Source of the DNA: an uncultured Prevotellaceae bacterium
GTDB taxonomy: Bacteria > Bacteroidota > Bacteroidia > Bacteroidales > Bacteroidaceae
DNA: 43,706 bases
Assembly (NCBI GenBank): GCA_947166305.1
Contig: CAMVDV010000026.1
Location: forward strand, 1 to 43,706
Direction of reading: 5' to 3'
This document shows, one piece after another, positions 16,422 to 24,252 of this stretch (positions are counted from its first letter, which is position 1; each line of letters starts with the position of its first letter). The position numbers and the translations under genes are program-made. The notes beneath the pieces were generated by a model, which did no database searches, had not been told where the DNA came from, and worked only from the letters and a program-made list of their open reading frames with translations.

Positions 16422-17687
16422 ATGAAGAAGGAAGACATCGAGATTATGGCTCCTGTGGGGTCGCCGGAGTGTTTGGCGGCCGCCATCAGGGCAGGCGCCG
16501 ACAGCATTTACTTCGGCATTGAGAACCTGAACATGCGTGCCCACTCGGCCAGCACCTTCAGCATCGACGACCTGCGTCGCATTGCCGAGGAGACGCATCG
16601 GTTCGGGATAAAGAGCTACCTGACGGTCAACACCATCATCTACGGCGAGGACTTGGAGCTGATGCGGCGCATCCTCGACGCGGCGAAGCAGGCGGGCATC
16701 TCGGCCGTGATAGCGAGCGACGTGGCGGTGATGCTGTACTGCAGGCAGATAGGGCTGGAGGTTCACCTGAGCACACAACTGAATATCAGCAATGCCGAAG
16801 CGCTGAGGTTCTACTCGCAGTTTGCCGATGTGGTGGTGCTGGCACGCGAGTTGAACATGAACCAAGTGGCAGAAATCGCCCATTCCATCGAGAAAAATGA
16901 TATCTGCGGGCCTTCCGGAGAGCATGTCCGCATCGAGATGTTCTGCCACGGCGCGCTCTGCATGGCCATCAGCGGCAAGTGCTACCTGAGTCAAAGCAAC
17001 TGGGGACGTTCCGCCAACCGCGGTGAGTGCATGCAGCTCTGCCGTCGGCGCTACACGGTGCAGGACGTGGAGACGGGCACGGAGCTGGACATCGAGAACA
17101 AGTACATTATGTCCCCGCGCGACCTGAAGACGATTCGCTTCGTCGACAAGATGCTCGAGGCCGGTGTGCGCGTGTTCAAGATAGAGGGACGGGCCAGGGG
17201 TCCGGAGTACGTCGACACCGTGGTGCGCTGCTACCGCGAGGCCATCGACACGCTCACCTCGCCCGAGCTGGGGAAGAAGGCCTTCCTTGCGCGCCTCGAC
17301 GAATGGGACAATCGGCTGGCACGCGTCTTCAACCGTGGCTTCTGGGACGGCTATTACCTGGGCAAGACCATGATGGAGTGGAACGACTGCCACGGCTCGA
17401 AGGCCACCGAGCGCAAGGTCTATTGCGGACTGGCCGTGCGCTACTACTCGAAGCTCCAAGTGGCTGAGTTCAAGATAGAAGCCTGCGAGCTGAAGGTAGG
17501 CGACGAGATACTGGTGACAGGCCCCACGACTGGCGCGCTGAGGGCTACCGTCTCCGAGATTCGCTACGACCTCAAGCCCGTCCGGACCGCGCGTCAGGGG
17601 CAGCACATCAGCATCCCGCTCTCCACCAAGGTGCGCCACAACGACAAACTCTTCATCGTCAGAAAGCAGGACGGCACAGAGTCCTGA
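16422..17687 (+). CDS. U32-family peptidase (TrhP/YegQ-like tRNA hydroxylation protein)
   Basis: A 421-residue U32 protein. The N-terminal IMAPVGSPECLAAAIRAGADSIYFG is the TIM-barrel start. The U32 signature is intact at about 168-206: EMFCHGALCMAISGKCYLS, then SANRGECMQLCRRRY, with four cysteines that can hold an iron-sulfur cluster. A C-terminal beta-barrel (KVYCGLAVRYYSKLQVAEFKIEA) follows. Members of this subgroup (TrhP/YegQ, RlhA) are linked to prephenate-dependent hydroxylation of tRNA uridine-34 or rRNA rather than true proteolysis, so the peptidase name is historical. Which RNA is modified cannot be told here. A long repeat array and a hairpin terminator follow the stop codon by 4 bp. 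Confidence 0.9.
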   Translation: MKKEDIEIMAPVGSPECLAAAIRAGADSIYFGIENLNMRAHSASTFSIDDLRRIAEETHRFGIKSYLTVNTIIYGEDLELMRRILDAAKQAGISAVIASDVAVMLYCRQIGLEVHLSTQLNISNAEALRFYSQFADVVVLARELNMNQVAEIAHSIEKNDICGPSGEHVRIEMFCHGALCMAISGKCYLSQSNWGRSANRGECMQLCRRRYTVQDVETGTELDIENKYIMSPRDLKTIRFVDKMLEAGVRVFKIEGRARGPEYVDTVVRCYREAIDTLTSPELGKKAFLARLDEWDNRLARVFNRGFWDGYYLGKTMMEWNDCHGSKATERKVYCGLAVRYYSKLQVAEFKIEACELKVGDEILVTGPTTGALRATVSEIRYDLKPVRTARQGQHISIPLSTKVRHNDKLFIVRKQDGTES

Positions 17688-17691
17688 GAAA

Positions 17692-17999
17692 CGCCGCACG
17701 CGGAGATTGCAAACGCCGCACGCGGGAATTGCAAACGCCGCACGCCGAGACTGACCTCTCCGCGTGCGGCGTTTTTCGTCGCCCCACGCCGCCGGAATGA
17801 TGGCACTGTGCCGCTCGTCCAAGAACCCTGTAGGCTTATGGCCGAAACCCTGTGCCGTTGTGATGATAATCCCACAGGGTTCTGCCCACAACCCTGCAGG
17901 GTTTTTGCACAAATGGCACGGGGCGATTGCAGGAACCCTACAGGGGACTTGCAAACGCGGTGCAAGCACTTGTAAAACTTGCACAAGGTTGTCCGGCCG
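17692..17999. repeat. Long 22-bp-pitch array with changing cores, 14 slots
   Basis: This array fills most of the 399-bp gap between the U32 stop (17687) and the sigma factor start (18087). Cores start every 22 bp: 17692 CGCCGCACGCGGAG, 17714 CGCCGCACGCGGGA, 17736 CGCCGCACGCCGAG, 17758 CTCCGCGTGCGGCG (exact reverse complement of the first), 17780 CGCCCCACGCCGCC, 17802 GGCACTGTGCCGCT, 17824 AACCCTGTAGGCTT, 17846 AACCCTGTGCCGTT, 17868 AATCCCACAGGGTT, 17890 AACCCTGCAGGGTT (perfect palindrome), 17912 AATGGCACGGGGCG, 17934 AACCCTACAGGGGA, 17956 CGCGGTGCAAGCAC, 17978 CTTGCACAAGGTTG. The register is kept through the change of core type. The last slot overlaps the -33 box of the sigma gene. Confidence 0.82.
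17736..17777 (+). terminator. Rho-independent-like terminator built from two inverted array units
   Basis: CGCCGCACGC (17736-17745) and GCGTGCGGCG (17762-17771) form a perfect 10-bp GC-rich stem around a 16-nt loop, followed at once by TTTTTCG. It would terminate the U32 transcript. The stem arms are two neighbouring repeat units in opposite orientation. Confidence 0.65.
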
Positions 18000-18019
18000 C
18001 ACCCTTTGCCATACCTTTG
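17988..18019 (+). promoter_or_regulatory. Promoter of the sigma factor gene
   Basis: GTTG (17988-17991), 20 bp, then TACCTTTG (18012-18019). This places the transcript start near 18025 and excludes the in-frame ATG at 17979 as a start. Confidence 0.7.
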
Positions 18020-18086
18020 CAGAGCGAATTCGACACAACAGACAGCCGGCTGTCTCATTCAAAAACATCCCATTCCATCGAGAAAA

Positions 18087-18782
18087 ATGAGACAGAACAC
18101 ATTCATCAGCGAGGCGGCAGACCTCCAGAAAAACCTGCCAGAGAAGAGTGAAGAATGCCAGTCCGCCCTGACCGACGAGCAGCGGCGGCTCGTTGAGGAA
18201 CACCTGCCGTTGGCCTACGCGTCGGCTTGGCATCTGCAGGGATGCGGTGTCCTTCTGGACGACCTCAGGCAGGAGGCTTGCCTCGGCCTGTGCGATGCGG
18301 CCAGACGCTACGATGCCTCCGTGGGCACACCCTTCGCCGCCTATGCCCGACACTGGTGCCGCAAGCGCACGCTCCTCGCTGTCTGGCACCACGGAAGCCC
18401 CGTCCGTCTGCCCGAAGACGAACGCCCTCAGGCACGCTTCTACAGCCTCAATGCAGAGGATGACACGCGCGATGACGACGACGACACGCGCGCCGACCGC
18501 CTGATGGCCGCGCCGAGCATGGCGGCAGACGACGAGGAGCAGCTACGCAAGGCACAGGCCGCCCGCATCGACGACGCGCTGCAGTGCCTCACACCCCGCG
18601 AGCAGACCGTCGTCAGGCTCTTCCATGGCTTCGACTACCCACGTCTCTCCATGGCCGAAATCGCCGCCGCACTGGGCTTCAGCAAAGCCCGCGTCAGCGT
18701 CATCTACCGCCATGCCCTCGGCCATCTCCACGAGGCGCTCGCCGCACGGCCGCTCGCCGACTACCTCACACGCTGGCTCTGA
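18087..18782 (+). CDS. RNA polymerase sigma-70 family factor
   Basis: A 231-residue sigma factor with region 2 at about 34-95 (LAYASAWHL, LLDDLRQEACLGLCDAARRYDASVGTPFAAYARHWCRK) and region 4 at about 166-218 (LTPREQTVVRLFHGFDYPRLSMAEIAAALGFSKARVSVIYRHALGHLHEAL). Region 2.4-type basic residues follow region 2. Between the domains is an acidic low-complexity linker (DDTRDDDDDTRADR, about 125-138), with no recognisable region 3. The layout resembles small sigma-70-like factors rather than the housekeeping RpoD. No anti-sigma gene is adjacent. The start at 18087 follows the promoter by about 65 nt; the 22 bases spanning this start codon also occur inside the U32 gene. Confidence 0.88.
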   Translation: MRQNTFISEAADLQKNLPEKSEECQSALTDEQRRLVEEHLPLAYASAWHLQGCGVLLDDLRQEACLGLCDAARRYDASVGTPFAAYARHWCRKRTLLAVWHHGSPVRLPEDERPQARFYSLNAEDDTRDDDDDTRADRLMAAPSMAADDEEQLRKAQAARIDDALQCLTPREQTVVRLFHGFDYPRLSMAEIAAALGFSKARVSVIYRHALGHLHEALAARPLADYLTRWL

Positions 18783-18829
18783 CAGCCCCCGCAAAGGCAG
18801 ACGGGAAGGCAAAGAAAACAGGGTTTTTC

Positions 18830-18860
18830 TTGCCGTTCCCGTTTGTTTTTCGTACCTTTG
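18830..18860 (+). promoter_or_regulatory. Promoter of the acyltransferase-glycosyltransferase operon
   Basis: TTG (18830-18832), 20 bp, then TACCTTTG (18853-18860), 29 bp upstream of the ATG at 18890. Confidence 0.7.
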
Positions 18861-18889
18861 CCTTCGAAAACACGTCACCACCAGTGCCG

Positions 18890-19774
18890 ATGAACAAAAA
18901 CGGGACTCCGAAACGCCACCCCCTGATGCGCCTCCTGGCCCGCCTGCCCCTGAGCTTACTCTATCTGCTCAGCGACGTGGCCTACCCCATCGTGTACCAT
19001 GTCATCAGGTACCGGCGGCGGCTCGTCCGTGAGAACCTGCGATGCTCCTTCCCGGAAAAGGCCGAGAGCGAAATCAAGGCCATCGAGAAGAAGTTCTACC
19101 GCGGCTTCTGCGACACTTTCATCGAGGCCTTCAAGTGCCTAAGCATCAGCGACGAAGAGATGCAGCGCCGCGTGGAAGTCCGGAACTGCGAGCTGCCCGA
19201 GAGCATCGCCGCAAGGGGTAAGAACGTATTCATGCTCCTCGGCCACCTGGGCTGCTGGGAGTGGTATCAGGAAGTCTGCGTCCGCTACCGCGCACCCCGC
19301 CGCGGCGCCGAGATATACAAGCAGATAGAGAACCCCTACTTCGCCTCACTCATGCACGAAATACGCAGCCGCTGGGACACCACGCAGATCGAGATGCAGC
19401 AGACCGTGCGCACCCTGCTCCGCTGGAAAGCCGAGGGCGAACCCTTCCTCTGCGGCTTCATCCAGGACCAAAGGCCGGACACGAAGATAAAAGACAAAGT
19501 CACCTTCTTCAACCAAGTCACCTACCTCTCCCCCGGCGCGGAGGAGATAGCGCGGAAGGTCAACGCCGTGCTCGTCTATCTCGACGTAGAGAAGACCCGT
19601 CGCGGACACTACAGACTGACGTTCATCCCGATGGAGCCTGACGAAGAGGAACAGCAGGAGCGCTTCCCGCTGACGCATTGCTTCTGGCGACTCATCGAGC
19701 AGAACATCCGCCGCCAGCCCGAGCTGTGGCTGTGGTCGCACAACAGGTGGTGCAAGTTCGAACTGACCGAATAA
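18890..19774 (+). CDS. Lipid A biosynthesis (LpxL/HtrB-type) acyltransferase
   Basis: A 294-residue membrane-associated acyltransferase that adds a secondary acyl chain to lipid A on the cytoplasmic side of the inner membrane. It starts with a hydrophobic anchor (LPLSLLYLLSDVAYPIVYHVI), then RLVRENLRCSFPEK, then the HX4E catalytic motif in MLLGHLGCWEW (His119, Glu124), and later LCGFIQDQRPD and a C-terminal LWSHNRWCKF, all typical of the family. The ATG at 18890 follows a good promoter; upstream in-frame codons overlap the sigma gene and are rejected. Two glycosyltransferase genes follow within 13 and 4 bp, so lipid A acylation and sugar addition may be co-expressed. Confidence 0.9.
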   Translation: MNKNGTPKRHPLMRLLARLPLSLLYLLSDVAYPIVYHVIRYRRRLVRENLRCSFPEKAESEIKAIEKKFYRGFCDTFIEAFKCLSISDEEMQRRVEVRNCELPESIAARGKNVFMLLGHLGCWEWYQEVCVRYRAPRRGAEIYKQIENPYFASLMHEIRSRWDTTQIEMQQTVRTLLRWKAEGEPFLCGFIQDQRPDTKIKDKVTFFNQVTYLSPGAEEIARKVNAVLVYLDVEKTRRGHYRLTFIPMEPDEEEQQERFPLTHCFWRLIEQNIRRQPELWLWSHNRWCKFELTE

Positions 19775-19787
19775 ACACGCAGGCATC

Positions 19788-20645
19788 ATGGTTTCCGTCG
19801 TCGTCCCCATATACAATGTCGAGACACTCCTGCGCCGAGCACTCGACAGCATACTCAGTCAGACCTGCAAGGACTGGGAGGCCATCCTCGTGGACGACGG
19901 CAGCACGGACAGCAGCGGACGCATCGCCGAGGAATACGCTGAGAGCGACCGCCGCTTCCAGGTCATTCATAAGGCCAACGGCGGACAGTCTGAAGCACGA
20001 AACGTCGGGCTGCAACACGCCAGAGGCGAGTTTCTTCTCTTCCTCGACGCTGACGATTTCCTCCATCCCCAACTCATGGAGCTTTGCCTCCAAGCCATGC
20101 TTCGGGACAACTGCGACCTTGCCTGCTTCACCTACGACCGCGTCTATCGCACCATAGCCCTTCTCAAGCAGTTTCTCCACCTTGATGCCCCTAAGCCACA
20201 CTACAAGTTCTACGAGCAGCCGCCTTGTGTCGTCACGGACAACATCTTTGCCTACGCCACCGAATACTCCCGCCCCCGCGACATCGACCGCCGCTGGGCC
20301 GTGAAGCACTGCCAGGTGTGGCGATGCATGTACAAGACGTATGCCGTCCGCGACATCCAGTTCATTCCGGGCATCATCTACGAGGACTTCCCCTGGTGGA
20401 GCGAGGTGCTGCTGCGAGTGGGACGTTGCACCATACTGAACCTGCCACTCTACTTCTACTGCCCCAACCGCAAGAGCGACATCCAGTCGTCCGACGAAAC
20501 ACGCAAGACAGAGAGCCTCAAGCAGGCCATCGAAGCAGCCAAACGCCTCTATGTCAATGCTCCGGAAGACAAAAGGAAGGCCTGGGAGAAGAACTTCCTC
20601 GTGCCCTTCGAGGAGAAACTCCGACGGAAAGAAGCTAAGCAATAA
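19788..20645 (+). CDS. Family 2 glycosyltransferase, copy 1 of tandem pair
   Basis: A 285-residue GT-A-fold enzyme using a nucleotide sugar. VSVVVPIYNVETLLRRALDSI is the N-terminal nucleotide-binding strand, AILVDDGSTDSSG holds the first Asp pair and FLLFLDADDFLHPQLMELCL the DXD metal site. The C-terminal half (VTDNIFAYATEYSRPRDI, EDFPWWSEVLLRVGRCTILNLPLYFY) is shared with the next gene, so the two are paralogues. There is no membrane segment. It begins 13 bp after the acyltransferase. The acceptor is probably a lipooligosaccharide or capsule intermediate, inferred from context. Confidence 0.9.
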   Translation: MVSVVVPIYNVETLLRRALDSILSQTCKDWEAILVDDGSTDSSGRIAEEYAESDRRFQVIHKANGGQSEARNVGLQHARGEFLLFLDADDFLHPQLMELCLQAMLRDNCDLACFTYDRVYRTIALLKQFLHLDAPKPHYKFYEQPPCVVTDNIFAYATEYSRPRDIDRRWAVKHCQVWRCMYKTYAVRDIQFIPGIIYEDFPWWSEVLLRVGRCTILNLPLYFYCPNRKSDIQSSDETRKTESLKQAIEAAKRLYVNAPEDKRKAWEKNFLVPFEEKLRRKEAKQ

Positions 20646-20649
20646 GCCT

Positions 20650-21519
20650 ATGGCATACGACATCTCTGTAATCATACCCATATACAACGTAGAGAAATAC
20701 CTGCGGCGTGCGCTGGAGAGCCTGCTGAAGCAGACGCTTTCGAACTGGGAAGCAGTCCTCGTGGACGACGGCAGCACGGACCGTTGCGGCAAGATTGCCG
20801 ACGAATATGCCCGAAGAGACAGCCGCTTCAAGGTCCTTCACCAAGCCAATCAAGGCGTTTCGAAGGCAAGGAACGCCGGCATGGCACAGGCCGTCGGGAA
20901 GTACTTGCTTTTCCTCGACCCCGACGACTTCTTTCATCCGCAGCTCATGGAACTGTGCTTGCGTACAGCCGAAGCGGAGAATGCCGACATGGTCGCTTTT
21001 ACGTATCATCATCCCTATCGGACCATCAACAAAATCAGGCATTTCCTTCACCTGCCGGACAGCAAGCCGAGGTTCAAGACGTATGGCGACGTCAAGTACG
21101 TCACCACGGACAACATCTTCGACTACGCTACCGAATACTCCCACCCGAAGGACATCAGCAGCCGATGGGCCGTGAAGCATTGCCAGCCGTGCTTCAAGAT
21201 GTACCGCAGAGAGATTGTCAGCAAGATTCCGTTCATCGAGGGGATCCGGTTCGAGGACTTCCCGTGGTGGAGCGAAGTTCTGTTGCACGTAGGCCGATGC
21301 GCCATTCTCAACCTGCCCCTCTACTATTATTATCCCAACCCGAAGAGCTACCTTCTCTCCTCCGACTCAAAGCAGCAGGCGCACCATCTGGCACAAAGCA
21401 TCGAGGCAGCCAAAAGGGCTTACGAGGATGCTCCGGCAGAGAAGAAAAGGCTCTGGGAGAGCCGTTTCCTCACTCCCTTTCTGCATTATCTGGAGAAGAA
21501 GAACAGGCAAGGCACCTGA
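20650..21519 (+). CDS. Family 2 glycosyltransferase, copy 2 of tandem pair
   Basis: A 289-residue GT2 enzyme closely parallel to the preceding gene along its whole length: ISVIIPIYNVEKYLRRALESL, AVLVDDGSTDRCG, then TTDNIFDYATEYSHPKDI and EDFPWWSEVLLHVGRCAILNLPLYYY. One difference may matter: the metal site reads FLDPDDF here, with Pro in place of Ala in the first copy. The start at 20650 lies 4 bp after the previous stop. The 3' end overlaps the convergent gene by 50 bp. A tandem duplication with diverged sugar specificity is likely. Confidence 0.9.
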   Translation: MAYDISVIIPIYNVEKYLRRALESLLKQTLSNWEAVLVDDGSTDRCGKIADEYARRDSRFKVLHQANQGVSKARNAGMAQAVGKYLLFLDPDDFFHPQLMELCLRTAEAENADMVAFTYHHPYRTINKIRHFLHLPDSKPRFKTYGDVKYVTTDNIFDYATEYSHPKDISSRWAVKHCQPCFKMYRREIVSKIPFIEGIRFEDFPWWSEVLLHVGRCAILNLPLYYYYPNPKSYLLSSDSKQQAHHLAQSIEAAKRAYEDAPAEKKRLWESRFLTPFLHYLEKKNRQGT

Positions 21520-22477
21520 AGAGGTATTTGATGTAGTTGAAGCAGCGCGTCAGTTTGTACGCCAGGCCCGTAGGGAGTCCTTCGAAAGCCTGTGCTATCA
21601 GCCTTTGCGAAGCGAGATAGACGGACAGGAACTTCCTTGGGTACGTCCCTTTCCGCACAAGATGCTTGGCTTCCGTCTCTGTGAGTTCCACGCCAAAGAC
21701 CTTGCTGTGGATGTTCTTCACGATGCTTATATTCTCCCTTTCCTCGAGCGCTGAGTTCTGGCTAAGCGTTGAGAAGCCTCCCATGATGAAGGTAGCAAAG
21801 CAAGAAGCAACGAAGCGTGCCTTGTGTCCGTCCACTATGAGGCGGAGGGTGAGGTCGTAGTCGGCAGCAAGTTTGTACTGCGTGTCGAACCCGCCCTCAG
21901 CAGTGAGGGCACTCTTGCGATAGAGCATGGAGGGGTGCGGAATGACGCTTGTGAGGAACAGCTTATGGAGGCGTCGTTGCGGATGATGGTAGTGGGTATG
22001 GAATCTCTTTGCGCCTTCGGGACGAACCGGAGCGAAGGTGAAGCTGCAACGGCTCTGTTCCAAGGCTTTCAGAGAAGAGGCCAACCCGTCGGGGCGATGG
22101 TAGAAGTCGTCGGAATTGAGGAAGATGACGTATTCTCCTCGAGCAAGGGCGATGCCTCGGTTCATGGCTTCGTAGATGCCGCTGTCAGCCATGCTGAAGA
22201 TGCCGACGTCGTGCTTCGTGTTGTTGTATGCTTTGAGGAAGTCGAGAGTCCCGTCGGTGGATGCTCCGTCGATGATGAGGTGTTCGAGTTTCACGCCTCT
22301 TTGCTGTTGTACGGAGTCAAGGTTTTTGGCAAGCGCCTCTTTGCGTCCGTCGGCAATGGGATTGAAGCAGACGGTCACGACGGTCACTTGTGGCGCAACC
22401 GACGCGTCGTGGCCGATGGCCGGCTTCAGCAGGAGTGGACTCAGTAAGGTCTCGGGAGATGGGATGTTAGAACACAT
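21470..22477 (-). CDS. Family 2 glycosyltransferase
   Basis: A 335-residue GT2 protein. VTVVTVCFNPIADGRKEAL is an N-terminal Rossmann-like strand, EHLIIDGASTDGTLDFL the first Asp motif, GIYEAMNRGIALARGEYVIFLNSDDFY the second with SDD as the metal site. The pattern (IIDGASTDGT...DSGIYEAMNRGI) resembles WcaA/PgaC-like colanic-acid and O-antigen transferases, and is also seen in two other genes of this window (24253-25113 and 27129-28034). The N-terminal 25 residues before VTVV are unusual and the true start could be later. It overlaps the upstream same-strand gene by 11 bp and converges with the tandem pair by 50 bp. Confidence 0.87.
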   Translation of the reverse strand: MCSNIPSPETLLSPLLLKPAIGHDASVAPQVTVVTVCFNPIADGRKEALAKNLDSVQQQRGVKLEHLIIDGASTDGTLDFLKAYNNTKHDVGIFSMADSGIYEAMNRGIALARGEYVIFLNSDDFYHRPDGLASSLKALEQSRCSFTFAPVRPEGAKRFHTHYHHPQRRLHKLFLTSVIPHPSMLYRKSALTAEGGFDTQYKLAADYDLTLRLIVDGHKARFVASCFATFIMGGFSTLSQNSALEERENISIVKNIHSKVFGVELTETEAKHLVRKGTYPRKFLSVYLASQRLIAQAFEGLPTGLAYKLTRCFNYIKYLFRCLACSSSPDNAERE

Positions 22478-23303
22478 CGTTGAACCTTTCGGGTATCTTT
22501 ACAACAATTCTCAGCTCGAACATGGCGGGCTTGTTCAGTGCGTAGGGCGGTCGGCACCACGTCTGGCAGATGCGGGCAAGGCGTGTCCAGCGGTCGAAGT
22601 CGCGTGCTTTTTTCTCTGTGGCATAGCGTATGGTGCGGCTCCGCTTGTAGATGTGTTTTTTCCATCCTTGCGCCACGCGGTCCACGTCGCCGAGCCTGCT
22701 CTCCAGCATCTTCACGTCGGCATATCCGAAGTGCATCAAGTAGAGGTCGGGGGCGATGTGGAAGTTGTGTCCCTTGACACGGTGAAAGCCGCTGCCCCAT
22801 CGGCAAGGCTTCGCAATAATCGACGCCTTGGTGTAGCGTGTGCCTATCTGAGCGTAGTGCCGCTGACTGAGGAAAGTCTGCCCGAAGGAAAGGTCGTCCT
22901 CCTCGCCCAGCTTCTGTCCGAAGTCGAGTCCCAAAGGGGAAAGGCAGACGTCTATCTTGTGGCGCGAGAGGTATTCCCTCAGTCCGATGCCCAGTTTCGG
23001 GTCAACGACGATGTACTCATCGGCATCGACGCCGATGACCACCTCGTAGCCACGGGCGAAAAGCTCTGCCGCCCGGTCCGAGAGGAACCTGAGTCTTCCC
23101 TTCTCAGCAGCTATCACGTGGTTCCCTATCTTAGGGTGCAACGAGACGTTAGTGCCTTGGCAGATGTCCGCTACAGCCTGGTCTTCCCCGTCGTAGTATA
23201 TGTAGAGGTTCTCCTTGCCCAGTTCGCGACCGTAGTACTCCACCCACTTGCGCAGGAAGAAGTCGTCGTTGCGGACCATCGTAAGTGCTGCTATGCGTTT
23301 CAT
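22467..23303 (-). CDS. Glycosyltransferase, Glyco_tranf_2_4-type
   Basis: A 278-residue protein starting RIAALTMVRNDDFFLRKWVEYYG, then ENLYIYYDGEDQ, then GYEVVIGVDADEYIVVDPKLG, where DADEY is the likely metal site. This matches the glycosyltransferase group that begins with MVRNE/D and adds sugars to cell-surface glycans. A C-terminal basic segment (HIYKRSRTIRYATEKKARDFDRW) may touch membrane lipid. The ATG at 23303 is used because the upstream in-frame ATG at 23324 falls inside the -7 box. It is the first gene of a two-gene minus-strand unit with the GT2 after it. Confidence 0.82.
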   Translation of the reverse strand: MKRIAALTMVRNDDFFLRKWVEYYGRELGKENLYIYYDGEDQAVADICQGTNVSLHPKIGNHVIAAEKGRLRFLSDRAAELFARGYEVVIGVDADEYIVVDPKLGIGLREYLSRHKIDVCLSPLGLDFGQKLGEEDDLSFGQTFLSQRHYAQIGTRYTKASIIAKPCRWGSGFHRVKGHNFHIAPDLYLMHFGYADVKMLESRLGDVDRVAQGWKKHIYKRSRTIRYATEKKARDFDRWTRLARICQTWCRPPYALNKPAMFELRIVVKIPERFNDVF

Positions 23304-23321
23304 TCTTCTATGTTCGATGCG

Positions 23322-23329
23322 CAAAGATA
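23322..23329 (-). promoter_or_regulatory. -7 box with heptad repeat upstream
   Basis: TATCTTTG on the minus strand, 18 bp before the ATG at 23303. Directly upstream (23337-23364) are four tandem AGTTTAG heptads on the plus strand, occupying the -33 area. Confidence 0.65.
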
Positions 23330-23336
23330 CGAAAAA

Positions 23337-23364
23337 GTTTAGAGTTTAGAGTTTAGAGTTTAGA
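23337..23364. repeat. Heptad tandem repeat (AGTTTAG x4)
   Basis: Four perfect 7-bp units lie between two divergent promoters, directly next to the minus-strand -7 box. Confidence 0.9.
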
Positions 23365-23436
23365 GTTTTTTCCCCTTTTAGACCGAATTGTCTCATAATT
23401 GTGCATTCTGAATTATGAATTGTGGATTAAACGTCG

Positions 23437-23444
23437 TATCTTTG
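23437..23444 (+). promoter_or_regulatory. -7 box of the acetyltransferase gene
   Basis: TATCTTTG, 25 bp before the ATG at 23470. No convincing -33 element; the upstream DNA is an AT-rich imperfect palindrome (AATTATGAATTG). Confidence 0.55.
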
Positions 23445-23469
23445 CAGTCTGAAACCATTCTATGGCACT

Positions 23470-24138
23470 ATGGGACTGAGAACCTATTTCAGACAGAAGA
23501 GAAGGAAATGGCTGATGAAGATGCTGCCCGAGCTGGGCGGCCTGATTGAGCAGGGTGCGTACTACTTCAACGACACCAAGTGTACCCGTTTATCGCCGAA
23601 GTGCAAGATTTACCCGCCTTACCATCTGTACGACTGCAAGGTGGGCGACTACACCTACATCTCGATGAATGCGAGGATTTCGATGGCGGAGATTGGCAAG
23701 TTCTGCTCCATCGGCCCCAACTTCGTTTGCGGGCATGGGATGCACCCCACCGACGGGGTGAGCACTTCGCCGATGTTCTACTCCACCATGAAGCAGAACG
23801 GTACGACGCTTTCCCATAAGGACAAGGTGAGGGAACGCGAGCGCATCCACATCGGCAACGATGTGTTCATCGGCATGGGCGTGACGGTGCTGGACGGAGT
23901 GACGATAGGCGACGGAGCCATCATCGGGGCGGGAGCCGTGGTGTCGAAGGACATTCCGCCCTACGCCATTGCCGTGGGATGCCCCATCCGCGTGGTGCGC
24001 TACCGCTTCGACGAAGAGACCGTCCGGCAATTCCTCGACCTGAAATGGTGGGACAAAGGCGATGATTGCCTCCACCTTGTAGAGAAGCATTTCCTCCATC
24101 CGACGGAGTTTCTGAAGGCGGCACAGGGCATGGGCTAA
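23470..24138 (+). CDS. Hexapeptide-repeat (left-handed beta-helix) acetyltransferase
   Basis: A 222-residue transferase of the CatB/xenobiotic or sugar O-acetyltransferase type using acetyl-CoA. After a short helical N-terminus, imperfect hexapeptide repeats run from about residue 45 ([44 protein letters not shown]) and resume at [47 protein letters not shown]. His74-Gly-Met-His (GHGMHPTD) probably carries the catalytic His. It sits among glycosyltransferases, so it probably acetylates a surface glycan. The stop codon is followed immediately (next base) by a 22-bp-pitch array. Confidence 0.88.
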   Translation: MGLRTYFRQKRRKWLMKMLPELGGLIEQGAYYFNDTKCTRLSPKCKIYPPYHLYDCKVGDYTYISMNARISMAEIGKFCSIGPNFVCGHGMHPTDGVSTSPMFYSTMKQNGTTLSHKDKVRERERIHIGNDVFIGMGVTVLDGVTIGDGAIIGAGAVVSKDIPPYAIAVGCPIRVVRYRFDEETVRQFLDLKWWDKGDDCLHLVEKHFLHPTEFLKAAQGMG

Positions 24139-24248
24139 GATGCCGCGTGGAGCGTCGCCCGATGCAACGTGGAGTGTAGGCCGATGCAACGTGGAGTGTA
24201 GGCCGATGCAACGTGGAGTGTAGGCCGATGCAACGTGGAGTGTGAAAG
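24139..24248. repeat. 22-bp-pitch array, five units (GATGCAACGTGGAG core)
   Basis: Units start at 24139, 24161, 24183, 24205 and 24227. The first core is GATGCCGCGTGGAG; the next four are identical, GATGCAACGTGGAG. Three linkers are tgtaggcc, the outer ones are cgtcgccc and tgtgaaag. The array begins at the base after the acetyltransferase stop and ends 4 bp before the stop of the convergent gene, so it is the whole intergenic space. Reversed, the first core resembles the CTCCGCGTGCGGCG type of other arrays. Confidence 0.9.
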
Positions 24249-24252
24249 GGGC

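Noticed and set aside
17692..17999. CRISPR array
   Set aside because: Units are only 22 bp, both core and linker vary, there are no 30-bp-scale spacers, no leader and no cas genes.
16410..18392. 660-codon minus-strand open frame across the U32 gene and the array
   Set aside because: Antisense of a well-recognised U32 protein and passes through repeat DNA.
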